64,000 nt of DNA. Origin: Alphaproteobacteria bacterium. Lineage in GTDB: Bacteria > Pseudomonadota > Alphaproteobacteria > UBA6615. The notes beneath the pieces are model-generated. The model had not been told where the DNA came from, did no database searches, and was given only the letters and a program-made list of their open reading frames with translations. The position numbers and the translations under genes are program-made. The DNA is taken from the NCBI GenBank assembly GCA_021774445.1, contig JAJFJA010000055.1, positions 1-64,000 of the forward strand. The letters are read 5' to 3'. This document shows, one piece after another, positions 9,733-19,069 of this stretch (its first letter is position 1; every line of letters begins with the position of its first letter).

Positions 9733-10707
9733 ATGACCAAGGCGGTGTCCGATGATTTGGAGATCGAACCTCGGCTGACCCCGGCCCGCCGTCTGGTCGA
9801 TGGGCTCCGCCGTTTCTTCGACGGCGACATTTGGCACAGCTTCAAGTCGTCCCGCATCACCGTCGTCGCGACTGTTATCACCTTGGTGATTTTCCTGGCC
9901 GCTTTGTTCGCGCCTCTGGTATCGCCCAGCAACCCCTACGACTTGGCGACCCTTAATCTGCTCGACGCCTTTACCGCGCCGGTTTGGGTGGACGACACCG
10001 GCGCCGGGTTCCTGTTGGGCACCGATGACCAGGGCCGGGACATGCTTTCGGCCATCATCTTCGGCACCCGCGTCTCCCTGCTCGTCGGTTTTGCCAGCAT
10101 CTTTTTCGCCATGGTCATCGGCATCTCCCTGGGTTTGCTCAGCGGCTATGTCGGCGGCTTGACCGATGCCGTGATCATGCGCATCGCCGATATCCAGCTT
10201 AGCTTCCCCGCCATTCTCATCGCCCTATTGATCGACGGCGTGGTGCGCGGGGTTCTGCCCTCCGACCGCCATAATGATGTCGCCGTCTGGGTCTTGATCT
10301 TCGCCATCGGTATTTCCAACTGGGTGCAGTTTGCCCGCACCGTGCGCGGTTCTTGCATGGTCGAGCGCAACAAGGAATACGTCCAGGCCGCCCGTGTCAT
10401 CGGCATTCATCCGATCGTGATCATGCTGCGCCATGTGCTACCGAACGTCATGGGCCCGGTTCTTGTCATCGCCACCATCGGTCTTGCCGTGGCCGTATTG
10501 ACCGAAGCGACCCTTAGCTTCCTCGGTGTCGGCATGCCGCCGACCCGGCCGAGCCTCGGCACCCTGGTCAACACCGGCCAGAACTTCCTGGCCTCCGGCG
10601 AGTGGTGGATTGCGGTGTTCCCGGGCCTCGCGCTGGCCACGCTCGTGCTGGCGGTCAATCTGTTGGGCGACTGGCTGCGCGACGCCCTCAACCCCAAGCT
10701 GCGCTAG
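9733..10707 (+). CDS. Peptide/nickel-type ABC transporter permease (OppC/DppC-like)
   Basis: Second permease of the transporter, 324 residues. It has the OppC N-terminal helix (VVATVITLVIFLAALFAPLV), the family motif GTDDQGRDMLSAIIFGTRVS, and the coupling loop EYVQAARVIGIHPIVIMLRHVLPN. The ATG at 9733 is preceded by GAGGGGG. The gene begins seven bases after the first permease ends, so translation is likely coupled. Confidence 0.93.
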   Translation: MTKAVSDDLEIEPRLTPARRLVDGLRRFFDGDIWHSFKSSRITVVATVITLVIFLAALFAPLVSPSNPYDLATLNLLDAFTAPVWVDDTGAGFLLGTDDQGRDMLSAIIFGTRVSLLVGFASIFFAMVIGISLGLLSGYVGGLTDAVIMRIADIQLSFPAILIALLIDGVVRGVLPSDRHNDVAVWVLIFAIGISNWVQFARTVRGSCMVERNKEYVQAARVIGIHPIVIMLRHVLPNVMGPVLVIATIGLAVAVLTEATLSFLGVGMPPTRPSLGTLVNTGQNFLASGEWWIAVFPGLALATLVLAVNLLGDWLRDALNPKLR

Positions 10708-10716
10708 TCCTCAGTC

Positions 10717-11682
10717 ATGGCCGCCAATCAACCCCTGCTGCAAGTCAACAATCTGCGCATCGAATTTCCCAACCGCCGCGGCACGCTGGTCGCCGTGGAT
10801 GATATCTCGCTGCATATTGATCCTGGCGAGGTCCTGGGTGTGGTCGGCGAGTCGGGGGCGGGGAAATCGCTCACCGGTGCCGCCATCATCGGGTTGCTCG
10901 AACCCCCTGGCCGCATTGCCGGCGGCGAGATCCTGCTCGACGGCCGCCGTATCGACAATCTGCCTTACGAGCAGATGCGCCGCATTCGCGGCAAGGAAAT
11001 CGGCGCCATCTTTCAGGACCCGCTGACCAGTTTGAACCCGCTGTACAAGATCAGCCGTCAGCTTGTTGAGACCATCCAGACTCACACCGATATGTCCGCC
11101 ACCCAGGCCCGCAACCACGCGCTGGACTTGCTCGACTCGGTGGGCATCCCGGCGGCGTCCGAACGCCTCGACGCTTATCCCCACGAGTTTTCCGGCGGTA
11201 TGCGCCAGCGTGTCGTCATTGCCTTGGCACTGGCGGTCAATCCGCGGCTGATCATCGCCGATGAGCCCACCACCGCCCTCGATGTTTCCATCCAGGCCCA
11301 GATTATCGGCTTGCTGCGGCGCCTCTGCCGCGATCATGGCACCGCCGTCATGCTGGTAACCCATGATATGGGGGTGATCGCCGAGACCGCCGACCGGGTC
11401 GCCGTCATGTATGCCGGCCGGATCGCCGAAGTCGGCCCGGTGGAGGCGGTGGTCAAAGACGCCCGCCACCCCTACACCCACGGACTGATGGGCTCGATTC
11501 CGGCGGTTGGCCATCATGTCGAACGCCTGACCCAGATCGACGGCGCCATGCCGCGGCTCACCGAGATACCCCCGGGCTGCGCCTTCAACCCCCGTTGCCC
11601 CAAGGTATTCGACAAATGCCTCGCTGAGCGCCCCGACCTGCGGCCGGCCGGCCGCACCGACGTCTCCTGCTGGCTGTATTAG
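10717..11682 (+). CDS. Peptide ABC transporter ATP-binding protein (OppD/DppD-like)
   Basis: Cytoplasmic ATPase of 321 residues with Walker A GESGAGKSL, the Q-loop FQDPLTSLNPLYKI, the ABC signature FSGGMRQR, Walker B LIIADEPTTALD, and the switch histidine in VTHDMGVIAE. The C-terminal tail has the Opp/Dpp cysteine motif (CAFNPRCPKVFDKC), which in this family can hold an Fe-S cluster. It follows the second permease by nine bases. Confidence 0.95.
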   Translation: MAANQPLLQVNNLRIEFPNRRGTLVAVDDISLHIDPGEVLGVVGESGAGKSLTGAAIIGLLEPPGRIAGGEILLDGRRIDNLPYEQMRRIRGKEIGAIFQDPLTSLNPLYKISRQLVETIQTHTDMSATQARNHALDLLDSVGIPAASERLDAYPHEFSGGMRQRVVIALALAVNPRLIIADEPTTALDVSIQAQIIGLLRRLCRDHGTAVMLVTHDMGVIAETADRVAVMYAGRIAEVGPVEAVVKDARHPYTHGLMGSIPAVGHHVERLTQIDGAMPRLTEIPPGCAFNPRCPKVFDKCLAERPDLRPAGRTDVSCWLY

Positions 11683-11690
11683 GAGTCGCC

Positions 11691-12734
11691 ATGACCATCG
11701 CCGCCGCGCCGACAACGCCCCATGACAGTGCCAAACTGCGTGTCCATGGGCTGAAGCGCTATTTCGACGTCTCCGCGCCGTGGCTCAATCGAGTGCTCGA
11801 GGGCCGCAAGCGCCAGCTGCTCAAGGCGGTCGATGATATCAGCTTCGCCATCGAGCCCGGCAAGACCCTCAGTCTTGTCGGCGAATCCGGCTGTGGCAAA
11901 TCCACCGTGGCGCGCTGCATTGTCGGCCTTTACCGCCCCTCCGGCGGGAGCATCGATTTCGAAGGCGTTGACCTGGCGACCCTGCGCGGCCGCGCCGCCC
12001 AGGCGCCCATCCGCCGCCGCATGCAGATGATCTTCCAGGACCCCTTCGCCAGCCTCAATCCGCGCTGGCGGGTCTTCGACATTATCGCCGAACCCATCCG
12101 GGCGTTTCGGTTGCTGCGCGGCGCCGGTGCCATTCAGCGTCGGGTCGACGAACTGCTCGGTCAGGTTGGTCTCGCCGCCCGCGACGGCGAAAAATACCCC
12201 CATGAATTCTCCGGCGGCCAGCGTCAGCGCATTTCGATCGCCCGCGCTCTGGCGTCCAATCCCGACTTCCTGGTGTGCGACGAGCCGACGTCGGCCTTGG
12301 ACGTCTCGGTCCAAGCCCAGATCCTCAACTTGATGAAGGAGTTGCAGCGCGAGTTGGGGCTGACCTATTTGTTCATCAGCCACGATCTGTCGGTCGTCTA
12401 TCACATGTCCGATACCGTCGGCGTCATGTATCTCGGCCGTCTCGCCGAAATCCGCAGCGCCGCGGACCTGTTCAGCGAACCGCAGCATCCCTATACCCGG
12501 TTATTGCTTGAGACCATCCCCGATCTCGATGTTATCGGCCGCCACCGCGAACCTTTGGCCGGCGAGGTCCCCAGTCCCATCAACCCGCCCAGCGGTTGTA
12601 CGTTCCACCCTCGCTGTCCGCTCGCCAATGAGCGCTGCCGTGCCGAACGCCCCGAGTTGCAGCCGACCGCCGGGGGATTTGTCGCCTGCCACGCCGTGGC
12701 GGAGGGTCGGCTGCCGCCGCACCCGGCCTCTTAG
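11691..12734 (+). CDS. Peptide ABC transporter ATP-binding protein (OppF/DppF-like)
   Basis: Second ATPase of the transporter, 347 residues. It shows Walker [10 protein letters not shown], signature [15 protein letters not shown], Walker [16 protein letters not shown]-loop [13 protein letters not shown], and the C-terminal cysteine motif [14 protein letters not shown]. An AGGAG ribosome site overlaps the stop codon of the preceding ATPase gene, five bases before the ATG. A hairpin starts on its own stop codon. Confidence 0.95.
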   Translation: MTIAAAPTTPHDSAKLRVHGLKRYFDVSAPWLNRVLEGRKRQLLKAVDDISFAIEPGKTLSLVGESGCGKSTVARCIVGLYRPSGGSIDFEGVDLATLRGRAAQAPIRRRMQMIFQDPFASLNPRWRVFDIIAEPIRAFRLLRGAGAIQRRVDELLGQVGLAARDGEKYPHEFSGGQRQRISIARALASNPDFLVCDEPTSALDVSVQAQILNLMKELQRELGLTYLFISHDLSVVYHMSDTVGVMYLGRLAEIRSAADLFSEPQHPYTRLLLETIPDLDVIGRHREPLAGEVPSPINPPSGCTFHPRCPLANERCRAERPELQPTAGGFVACHAVAEGRLPPHPAS

Positions 12735-12763
12735 CGCCACCAAAAAAGATTGCTCGGTGGCGC
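12734..12763 (+). terminator. Hairpin at the end of the peptide transporter operon
   Basis: GCGCCACC (12734-12741) and GGTGGCGC (12756-12763) form a perfect 8-bp stem with a 14-base loop, starting on the last base of the ATPase stop codon. No T-run follows, so it may slow decay or partly terminate rather than act as a classical terminator. Confidence 0.4.
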
Positions 12764-12815
12764 CGGTCACAGCGGCTAGACTGCCGTTTCTTGATTGAAC
12801 AAGCATGCGAAACCG

Positions 12816-13643
12816 ATGAAAAAGATCTCCGTAATCCAGATGAATGTCGGCCACGACAAGTCAGCCAATCTCGATCGGGCGCGCGACCTGGTCGACCAGG
12901 CGGTGGCGGCGGACCGGCCGGATATCGTCGTTCTGCCCGAGATGTTCACCTCCATCGGCGGCGATCAGCAAATCCGCCGCGCCGCTGCCGAGGCCCTCCC
13001 CGCGCCCGGCGCCGATGGTGGCGCGGCTTATGAGACCTTACGCGGCTTGGCCCGCAAACACGGCATCTTCGTCCATGGCGGCAGCCTGACGGAGCTCCAG
13101 GGTGACGAATTATTCAACACCACCGTCGCCTTCAACCGCGACGGTACGGAGCTCGCCCGCTACCGCAAGATCCACATGTTCGACGTCGTCACGCCCGATG
13201 GCACGGAATACCGTGAATCGGCAACCTTCACGGCCGGCGACGCCATCGTCACCTATCAGGCCGAGGATCTCACCATCGGCTGCTCCATTTGTTACGATCT
13301 GCGCTTCGGCGAACTCTATCGGGCCCTGGCGACCAAGGGCGCCACGGTGATTATGGTGCCGGCGGCGTTCACCTTGCAGACCGGCAAGGACCATTGGGAG
13401 GTGCTGCTGCGCGCCCGCGCCATTGAAACCGAGACCTATGTCGTCGCGTCCGACCAGATCGGCAGCTACCTCGAAGGCAATCAACAGCGCCAGACTTGGG
13501 GCCACTCCATGGTCGTCGACCCGTCCGGTCATGTCATGGCCCAGGTGCGCGACGAACCCGGTTTTGCCTCCGCCAATCTCGACTTGGAGTATCTTGCCCA
13601 GATTCGTCGCCGCATCCCGGTCGCCGAACATCGCGTCCTCTAG
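12816..13643 (+). CDS. Carbon-nitrogen hydrolase (nitrilase superfamily, NIT2/omega-amidase-like)
   Basis: A 275-residue amidase of the nitrilase superfamily with the complete catalytic triad: E42 (VLPEMFT), K118 (RYRKIHMFD) and C159 (CSICYDLRF). Family relatives hydrolyse omega-amides such as 2-oxoglutaramate, N-carbamoyl compounds, or deaminated glutathione. The ATG at 12816 is chosen; an in-frame TTG lies seven codons upstream. It sits between the peptide ABC transporter and a PfkB kinase on one strand, 11 bases before the latter. The exact amide cannot be told. Confidence 0.92.
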   Translation: MKKISVIQMNVGHDKSANLDRARDLVDQAVAADRPDIVVLPEMFTSIGGDQQIRRAAAEALPAPGADGGAAYETLRGLARKHGIFVHGGSLTELQGDELFNTTVAFNRDGTELARYRKIHMFDVVTPDGTEYRESATFTAGDAIVTYQAEDLTIGCSICYDLRFGELYRALATKGATVIMVPAAFTLQTGKDHWEVLLRARAIETETYVVASDQIGSYLEGNQQRQTWGHSMVVDPSGHVMAQVRDEPGFASANLDLEYLAQIRRRIPVAEHRVL

Positions 13644-13654
13644 CGGCGCCGGCC

Positions 13655-14593
13655 ATGATCGTTACCTTCGGATCCTTGAACGTCGACATGGTCATGACTG
13701 TCGCCGACCTGCCGCGGCCCGGCGAGACAGTGTTGTGCCCGAGTTATGTCCTGGTCCCGGGCGGCAAGGGCGCCAACCAGGCCTGCGCCGCAGCCCGTGC
13801 TTCCACAGGCGGCAAGGTCACCATGGTGGGCACTGTCGGTCCGGATGATTGGGGGCCTTTGGCCACTCATTTGCTGCGCGAGGCCGGCGTCGATATCACC
13901 CATGTTCGCCGTGGCACGAAGCCCACCGCCTGTGCCTCGATTTGGGTCGAAAAATCCGGCGAGAACGCCATCGTCGTCGCCAGCGGCGCCAATCTCGAGA
14001 CCAACGCCGACCAGCTTCCCGATGAGCTGCTGACGCCGAAGACCTTGATATTGCTGCAAATGGAGGTGTCGGAGGCCGCCGTTTGGGCGGTGATCGAGCG
14101 CGCCCATGCCCGCGGCGCGACGGTCCTCCTCAACGTCGCACCGGCGCGCCCGGTGCCTGAGCAGATCCTACGGCAGGTCGATATCCTGGTGCTGAACGAG
14201 ATTGAAGCGGCGATGTTGACGGCCGGGCCCGGGGCGGCGGAACTCGACCCCGCGCAGGCCGCCGACACCGTGCGCCTGCTGGCCGACAAATATGATCTGA
14301 CCTGTATCGTCACCCTCGGCGCCGGCGGCGCCGTTGCCCATGGGGCAGGGGAGGCGTGGTCGGTTGGCGCCTTGCCGATTACCCCGATCGATACCACCGG
14401 TGCCGGCGACGGCTTTGTCGGCACCCTGGCCGCCGCCATCGACGCCGGCCAATCATTGCCCGAGGCTCTGCGCAGTGCCGCCGTTGGCGCCGGCCTTGCT
14501 TGCCTGAAAGTCGGCTGCCAGTCGGCTTATGCCGAAGCCGACGAGATCGCCGCCCGCTTATCCGAAGTGGCACCCGCTCGCCCCCTTTCCTGA
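13655..14593 (+). CDS. PfkB-family carbohydrate kinase (ribokinase-like)
   Basis: A 312-residue kinase with the PfkB signatures: an N-terminal glycine pair in VLVPGGKGANQACAAA and the C-terminal DTTGAGDGFVGTLAAAI, which carries the catalytic Asp and the anion hole. NVAPARP and NEIEA are ribokinase-type elements. Ribokinase itself (ribose to ribose-5-phosphate) is the nearest named member I recognise, but the neighbourhood of amidase genes leaves room for a nucleoside or another sugar. The ATG at 13655 marks the family N-terminus (MIVTFGSLNVDMV). Confidence 0.88.
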   Translation: MIVTFGSLNVDMVMTVADLPRPGETVLCPSYVLVPGGKGANQACAAARASTGGKVTMVGTVGPDDWGPLATHLLREAGVDITHVRRGTKPTACASIWVEKSGENAIVVASGANLETNADQLPDELLTPKTLILLQMEVSEAAVWAVIERAHARGATVLLNVAPARPVPEQILRQVDILVLNEIEAAMLTAGPGAAELDPAQAADTVRLLADKYDLTCIVTLGAGGAVAHGAGEAWSVGALPITPIDTTGAGDGFVGTLAAAIDAGQSLPEALRSAAVGAGLACLKVGCQSAYAEADEIAARLSEVAPARPLS

Positions 14594-14604
14594 GGAGAAG
14601 CCCC

Positions 14605-15777
14605 ATGCAAGTCAAACCGGAGATCGCCGCGCTGCACCCCCAATTGACGACATGGCGGCACGATATCCACGCCCATCCCGAGACCGCTTTCGAAGAGCGG
14701 CGGACCGCCGCCATCGTCGCCGACAAACTTCGCGGATTCGGTATGGAAGTGCATGAAGGTCTCGCCGAAACCGGTGTCGTCGGGCGGCTCAAGGCCGGCA
14801 CCGGCAACCGCGCCATCGGCTTGCGCGCCGACATGGATGCCCTCGATATCCTGGAAAAAAACGACTTCGACCACCGCTCGCTTAATGACGGCAAGATGCA
14901 TGCCTGTGGTCATGACGGCCACACCACAATGCTGCTCGGCGCCGCGCACTATCTTGCGGAAACCAAGAATTTTGACGGCACGATTTTCTTTATCTTCCAG
15001 CCCGCCGAGGAAAACGAGGGCGGCGCCAGGGTGATGATCGAGCAGGGCCTGTTCGAGAAGTTCCCGGTCGAGTCCGTTTACGGCATGCACAATGTACCGG
15101 GTATCCCGGTCGGCCAGTTCGCCGTCCGGCCGGGACCGATGATGGCGGCGTTCGACATTTTCGAAATCACCGTGACCGGCCGTGGCAGTCACGCCGCGAT
15201 GCCGCATCAGGGCATCGATGCGGTTGTCGTCGCCAGCCAGATCGTCACGGCGCTACAGACCATCGCCAGCCGCGCCACCAATCCTCTCGACGCCGTGGTC
15301 GTCAGCATCACCCAGATCCATGGTGGCGATACTTGGAACGTCATACCCAATGAGGTCGTCCTGCGCGGCACCTGCCGCAGTTTTACCGCCCAGGTCCAGG
15401 ACGCCCTCGAACCGTCGATCAATCGCATCGTTGACGGCGTTTGCGCCACCCATGGCGCCACCGCGTCGGTCCACTATGAGCGGCGCTACCCCCCGACCGT
15501 CAACACCGCCGCCGAAACCGAGGCCGCCGCGGCCGCTGCGGTCAGCATCGTCGGCGATGCAGCGGTCGATCGCGAACCGACCCCGATGATGGGGTCCGAG
15601 GATTTCGCCTATATGCTCAAGCAGCGGCCCGGCTGCTACATTTGGATCGGCAACGGCTCGGGGGAGGGCGGCTGCATGCTGCACAACCCCCACTACGATT
15701 TTAATGACGAGATTCTGCCCATCGGTGCCAGCTACTGGGCGGAATTGGCCGAGTCCATCCTCCGCGCGCCCGGCTGA
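14605..15777 (+). CDS. M20D-family amidohydrolase (hippurate hydrolase-like)
   Basis: Metal-dependent N-acyl amino-acid amidohydrolase of 390 residues. Zinc/manganese ligands appear in RADMDALD, HACGHDGHTTMLLGAA, PAEENEGG, GMHNVPG and the C-terminal MGSEDFAYML. The dimerisation domain starts near GRGSHAAMPHQG. A strong GAGGAG precedes the ATG at 14605 and overlaps the stop of the kinase gene. With the transporter and the nitrilase-type enzyme upstream, it supports a route for uptake and cleavage of an amide-bonded compound. Confidence 0.93.
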   Translation: MQVKPEIAALHPQLTTWRHDIHAHPETAFEERRTAAIVADKLRGFGMEVHEGLAETGVVGRLKAGTGNRAIGLRADMDALDILEKNDFDHRSLNDGKMHACGHDGHTTMLLGAAHYLAETKNFDGTIFFIFQPAEENEGGARVMIEQGLFEKFPVESVYGMHNVPGIPVGQFAVRPGPMMAAFDIFEITVTGRGSHAAMPHQGIDAVVVASQIVTALQTIASRATNPLDAVVVSITQIHGGDTWNVIPNEVVLRGTCRSFTAQVQDALEPSINRIVDGVCATHGATASVHYERRYPPTVNTAAETEAAAAAAVSIVGDAAVDREPTPMMGSEDFAYMLKQRPGCYIWIGNGSGEGGCMLHNPHYDFNDEILPIGASYWAELAESILRAPG

Positions 15778-15801
15778 GGTCGATCCGCATCGAGGAAAGC
15801 T

Positions 15802-15832
15802 GGATCGCCACGCTGCGCTCGCGATTGTCTGT
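15802..15832. repeat. Partial copy of interspersed repeat (right half)
   Basis: GGATCGCCACGCTGCGCTCG followed by CGATTGTCT is the reverse complement of a typical left arm of the intergenic repeat. It lies between the M20 hydrolase and the EAL gene. No convincing left arm is nearby. Confidence 0.4.
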
Positions 15833-15936
15833 TTGGCTTGGTGTATGAAGGAGGGTGTTTCGCCTGGCGCGGAACACACCGTTAACCATATCGCAAGCCT
15901 TGAACGGCAGGCTGAGCGCCGGTCGGTCAAGGATCC

Positions 15937-17235
15937 ATGTCTCTCCTATTGCACATAGCAATCATCGCAACATATTGCGCCGCGGCATTAGCCGTCGCCA
16001 TCATGGCACCGGCGCGCGTGCCTGTTATTGCCCCGGAACTGGCGCCCTTGTTGGGTGGTTTCGTCCTTCTGATGGCCGGCTTCATCCATTTCGTGGCCGT
16101 GCAGGGGGCCCGACATCGGGTTGTGCGCCACCATTTGACGACGGTGCGCGAGGCCTACGACCGCCTCGCCGGCGATGTCGAGTTGGTCTACACCCAATCG
16201 AGCCAGTTGCGCGATGCCATGGCGGCGACCTCTAAACGGGACGCCAAGCGTGTCTCCGACATGGTCGCCGAAGTCAGGCTGCTTCAGAGCTTGATCGAGA
16301 AATTCTCCCACGCCGGTGGCACCAAGCCCACCGCTAAACTGGCCGCCCCAAAGCCCCCGGCCGACCGGCCCGCCGAGCCGCCCCCCGCAACCGCCGAGAA
16401 TGTGACGGTCCTGGCGGACGTCCTTCCCATGCGGCCGCCGGAACTTGTCCGGTCGCCGCGGCCTGAGATGCCTCAGGTCGTCACGGATGTCGATGAACGC
16501 CAGGCCCTCAGTATTCTGCGCGAGGGTCTCCGGCTCGACCGCGTTGACGTCTATTTACAACCCGTGGTCAGCCTGCCGCAGCGCAAGACCCGCTATTACG
16601 AGTGCTTCACCCGGGTTCGCGACGACCAGGGTACCGTTATCGTGCCCGAGCAGTATATCGAGGTCGCCCGCCGCGAAGGTTTGGTGACCACCATCGACAA
16701 CATGCTGCTGTTTCGCTGTGTTCAGCTCATCCGCCGTACCCAGAAGCGCAACTTCAACACCTTGTTCTTCTGCAATATCTCCCACGACAGTCTGGCCGAC
16801 GCCGAATTCTTCGACGACTTCCTCGATTTCATCGCCGAAAATGATGATCTGGCGCCCATGCTGATCCTTGAGTTCCGCCAACAGGATGTGCAGGCGGCGG
16901 ACAACGCGCTGCTGCGAAAACTCGGCCGGCTAGCGGATCTGGGCTTTCGTTTCTCCCTCGACGGCGTCACCCACTTCAACATGAACTATGGCGCTCTCGC
17001 CAAGGCTCAGTTCCGCTTCCTGCGTCTCGAGGTGGGCCAGGTTCTTGATCAGCTGCGCCGTAGCGACGCTGATATCGATGTTCGCGACCTCAAGCGCCGT
17101 CTTGACCGCGACGGCATCGATCTGATCGTTGAGAAGATCGAAACCGAGGACGAACTGCGTGAGCTCCTCGATGTCAAAGTCGACTTCGGCCAGGGCTATT
17201 TGTTCGGCGAACCGCGCCTCAGCCGCGACGACTGA
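15937..17235 (+). CDS. Membrane-anchored degenerate EAL-domain protein, TipF-like
   Basis: A 432-residue protein with two N-terminal membrane helices (about 5-25 and 35-55), a helical/coiled-coil stretch (65-130), a proline-rich linker (130-180) and a C-terminal EAL domain (190-430). E222 (YECF), the Asn of CNISHDSL, the Glu of LILEFRQ and the QGY motif are kept. The DDFG motif is LDGV (D342-G343) and the catalytic K-x-D is R363-L-E365, so phosphodiesterase activity is unlikely while c-di-GMP binding remains possible. This architecture matches TipF of Caulobacter, a c-di-GMP receptor for flagellum placement; the match is from memory. AAGG precedes the ATG. Confidence 0.85.
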   Translation: MSLLLHIAIIATYCAAALAVAIMAPARVPVIAPELAPLLGGFVLLMAGFIHFVAVQGARHRVVRHHLTTVREAYDRLAGDVELVYTQSSQLRDAMAATSKRDAKRVSDMVAEVRLLQSLIEKFSHAGGTKPTAKLAAPKPPADRPAEPPPATAENVTVLADVLPMRPPELVRSPRPEMPQVVTDVDERQALSILREGLRLDRVDVYLQPVVSLPQRKTRYYECFTRVRDDQGTVIVPEQYIEVARREGLVTTIDNMLLFRCVQLIRRTQKRNFNTLFFCNISHDSLADAEFFDDFLDFIAENDDLAPMLILEFRQQDVQAADNALLRKLGRLADLGFRFSLDGVTHFNMNYGALAKAQFRFLRLEVGQVLDQLRRSDADIDVRDLKRRLDRDGIDLIVEKIETEDELRELLDVKVDFGQGYLFGEPRLSRDD

Positions 17236-18075
17236 TCAAGTCCGCATAATTAAGACGCCCACCGTGACCAGGCCCGCGGCGGCGATGCGCCACCCGCCGA
17301 AGCGCTCGCGCAACAGCACTGTGCTGATAACCGCCGCGAAGATCACGCTGGTTTCACGCAACGCCGCCACCGGCGCCATCGGCCCCAGGGTCAGGGCCCA
17401 GATCACCGTCCAGTAGGCGCCCAACGACAGCGCGCCACCGACCAGACCGGCCCGCCAATGCCGCCGCGCCGTGTCCAGGCCCGCCCAGCCGCGCCGCCAC
17501 ATCACGAAAGTCACCAGCGGAATGCCGTCTAGAAAGAACAGCCACATCGTATAGCTGTGCGCCGAGCCGGCGGCCCGCGCGCCGAGCGCGTCCGTCACCG
17601 TGTAACTGGCGATGAAGCAGGCCGTGCCCAGCGCATACAGCAATGGCCGTGGATCGTCCCGAACCGGCGCGCCGCCACGGAAGGCCAGACTGATCACCGC
17701 GACGGAGATCACCGCCACCCCGGCCAGGGCCCCGAGAGTCAGTGTCTCGCCCAGCACCAATACCGAAAACAGCGTCACCAGCGCCGGCGCCGCGCCGCGG
17801 GCGATGGGATAAACCTGCCCCAGATCCCCGTGGGCATAGGCCGACAACAGGAACAGCGCGTAGCCGGTGTGCAGCACCACCGAGAGCAGCAACAGCGGCC
17901 AGGATTCTGCCGTTGGTAGCGGCACGAAAGGCAGTGCCAGCAACCCCAGCAGCCCCGAGGTCGAGGTGACCAGCGCCATCATGATCATCGAATCGGCTTT
18001 CGCCTTGACCAGCGCGTTCCAGCCCGCATGCATCAGGGCCGCCAGCAGCACCATTCCGGCGATCTTCGCATCCAC
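17236..18075 (-). CDS. EamA/DMT-family transporter
   Basis: A 279-residue membrane protein with about ten helices arranged as two EamA repeats (residues 5-135 and 150-278), each with the glutamate-containing end typical of the drug/metabolite transporter superfamily (LGETLTLGALAGV, LRERFGGWRIAAAGL). Substrate unknown. Its stop codon directly abuts the stop of the EAL gene (TGATCA), so the two genes are tail to tail without a gap. The start at 18075 faces the divergent HAD gene. Confidence 0.9.
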   Translation of the reverse strand: MDAKIAGMVLLAALMHAGWNALVKAKADSMIMMALVTSTSGLLGLLALPFVPLPTAESWPLLLLSVVLHTGYALFLLSAYAHGDLGQVYPIARGAAPALVTLFSVLVLGETLTLGALAGVAVISVAVISLAFRGGAPVRDDPRPLLYALGTACFIASYTVTDALGARAAGSAHSYTMWLFFLDGIPLVTFVMWRRGWAGLDTARRHWRAGLVGGALSLGAYWTVIWALTLGPMAPVAALRETSVIFAAVISTVLLRERFGGWRIAAAGLVTVGVLIMRT

Positions 18076-18188
18076 GATTGCGTCCTACGTCCTTTGTGGC
18101 TGGGGATGGCGGGTCAACCGGCTTTCAACATTGGTCAGGCCGTGGCACAACTCTGTCGCTATTTCCCGACATCCCTAATGGAAGCTCC

Positions 18189-19067
18189 ATGCCGACCAGG
18201 ATATTGACCGGAGTGGCCGCTCTGGCCAAGGAATACGATTATTTTGTGCTCGATCTGTGGGGCACGCTGCATGACGGCGTACAGCCCCTGCCTGGTGCCG
18301 TCGATTGCTTGACCCGGCTGCGCGAGACCGGTTGCCGCATTGGCATCCTGTCCAACGCGCCGCGCCGCGCCGCGGTGGTGGAGCAGAACATGAACCGCAT
18401 CGGCATCCCCGAAGGGCTCTACGATTTCGTTTGGAGTTCCGGCGAGGAAGCCTGGCAGGCCATCGCCCAGCGGTCCGATGACTGGTATCGCGGCCTCGGC
18501 CGGCGCTGTTTCCATATCGGCCCTAACCGGGACTCCGAAATGCTCGACAATCCTGGGCTCGACCCGGTCGACGACCTGGCCGCTGCGGAATTTGTGCTTT
18601 GCACCGGCCTGGAGCGTTATCAGGAGAGTTTGGCCGACTATGCCCCGATCTTGGCCGCGGCGGCCGCCCGGGGGCTCAAACTGATTTGCGCCAACCCGGA
18701 TCTCGTCGTGCTGCGCGGCGGCCAGCGGGAATTCTGCGCCGGCACCCTTGGCGCCCATTATGAAGAGACCCTCGGCGGCGACGTGCGCTGGTACGGCAAA
18801 CCGCACCCGCCGGTGTTGCGCAATTGCCTCGATCGTCTACAGGCCCCTGTGAACGGCCGTTCCGTCATGGTCGGGGACGCCCTGCGTACCGATGTCGCCG
18901 CCGCGGTCGCCGCCGGGGTCGCGTCGATCTTCCTCGTCGGCGGTATCCATGCCGAGGAACTGGGTGTCGCGCCCGGCGGTTTGCCCGACCAGGATAGCTT
19001 GGCGGCCCTCCTCGCCGGCGCGGAACACGCCCCGGACACCGTGCTCCCGGCGTTCGTCTGGGAATAG
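18189..19067 (+). CDS. HAD-superfamily class IIA hydrolase (TIGR01459-like)
   Basis: A 292-residue HAD protein with motif I DLWGTLHDG near residue 19, motif II ILSNAPRR, motif III around WYGKPHPPV, and motif IV MVGDALRTDVAAA. The second Asp of the usual DxD motif is Trp (DLWG), a feature I recall for the TIGR01459 subfamily, so it may not be an ordinary phosphatase. The ATG at 18189 is the family start. It is divergent from the EamA gene and converges with kynU, with two bases between stop codons. Physiological substrate unknown. Confidence 0.88.
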   Translation: MPTRILTGVAALAKEYDYFVLDLWGTLHDGVQPLPGAVDCLTRLRETGCRIGILSNAPRRAAVVEQNMNRIGIPEGLYDFVWSSGEEAWQAIAQRSDDWYRGLGRRCFHIGPNRDSEMLDNPGLDPVDDLAAAEFVLCTGLERYQESLADYAPILAAAAARGLKLICANPDLVVLRGGQREFCAGTLGAHYEETLGGDVRWYGKPHPPVLRNCLDRLQAPVNGRSVMVGDALRTDVAAAVAAGVASIFLVGGIHAEELGVAPGGLPDQDSLAALLAGAEHAPDTVLPAFVWE

Positions 19068-19069
19068 CG

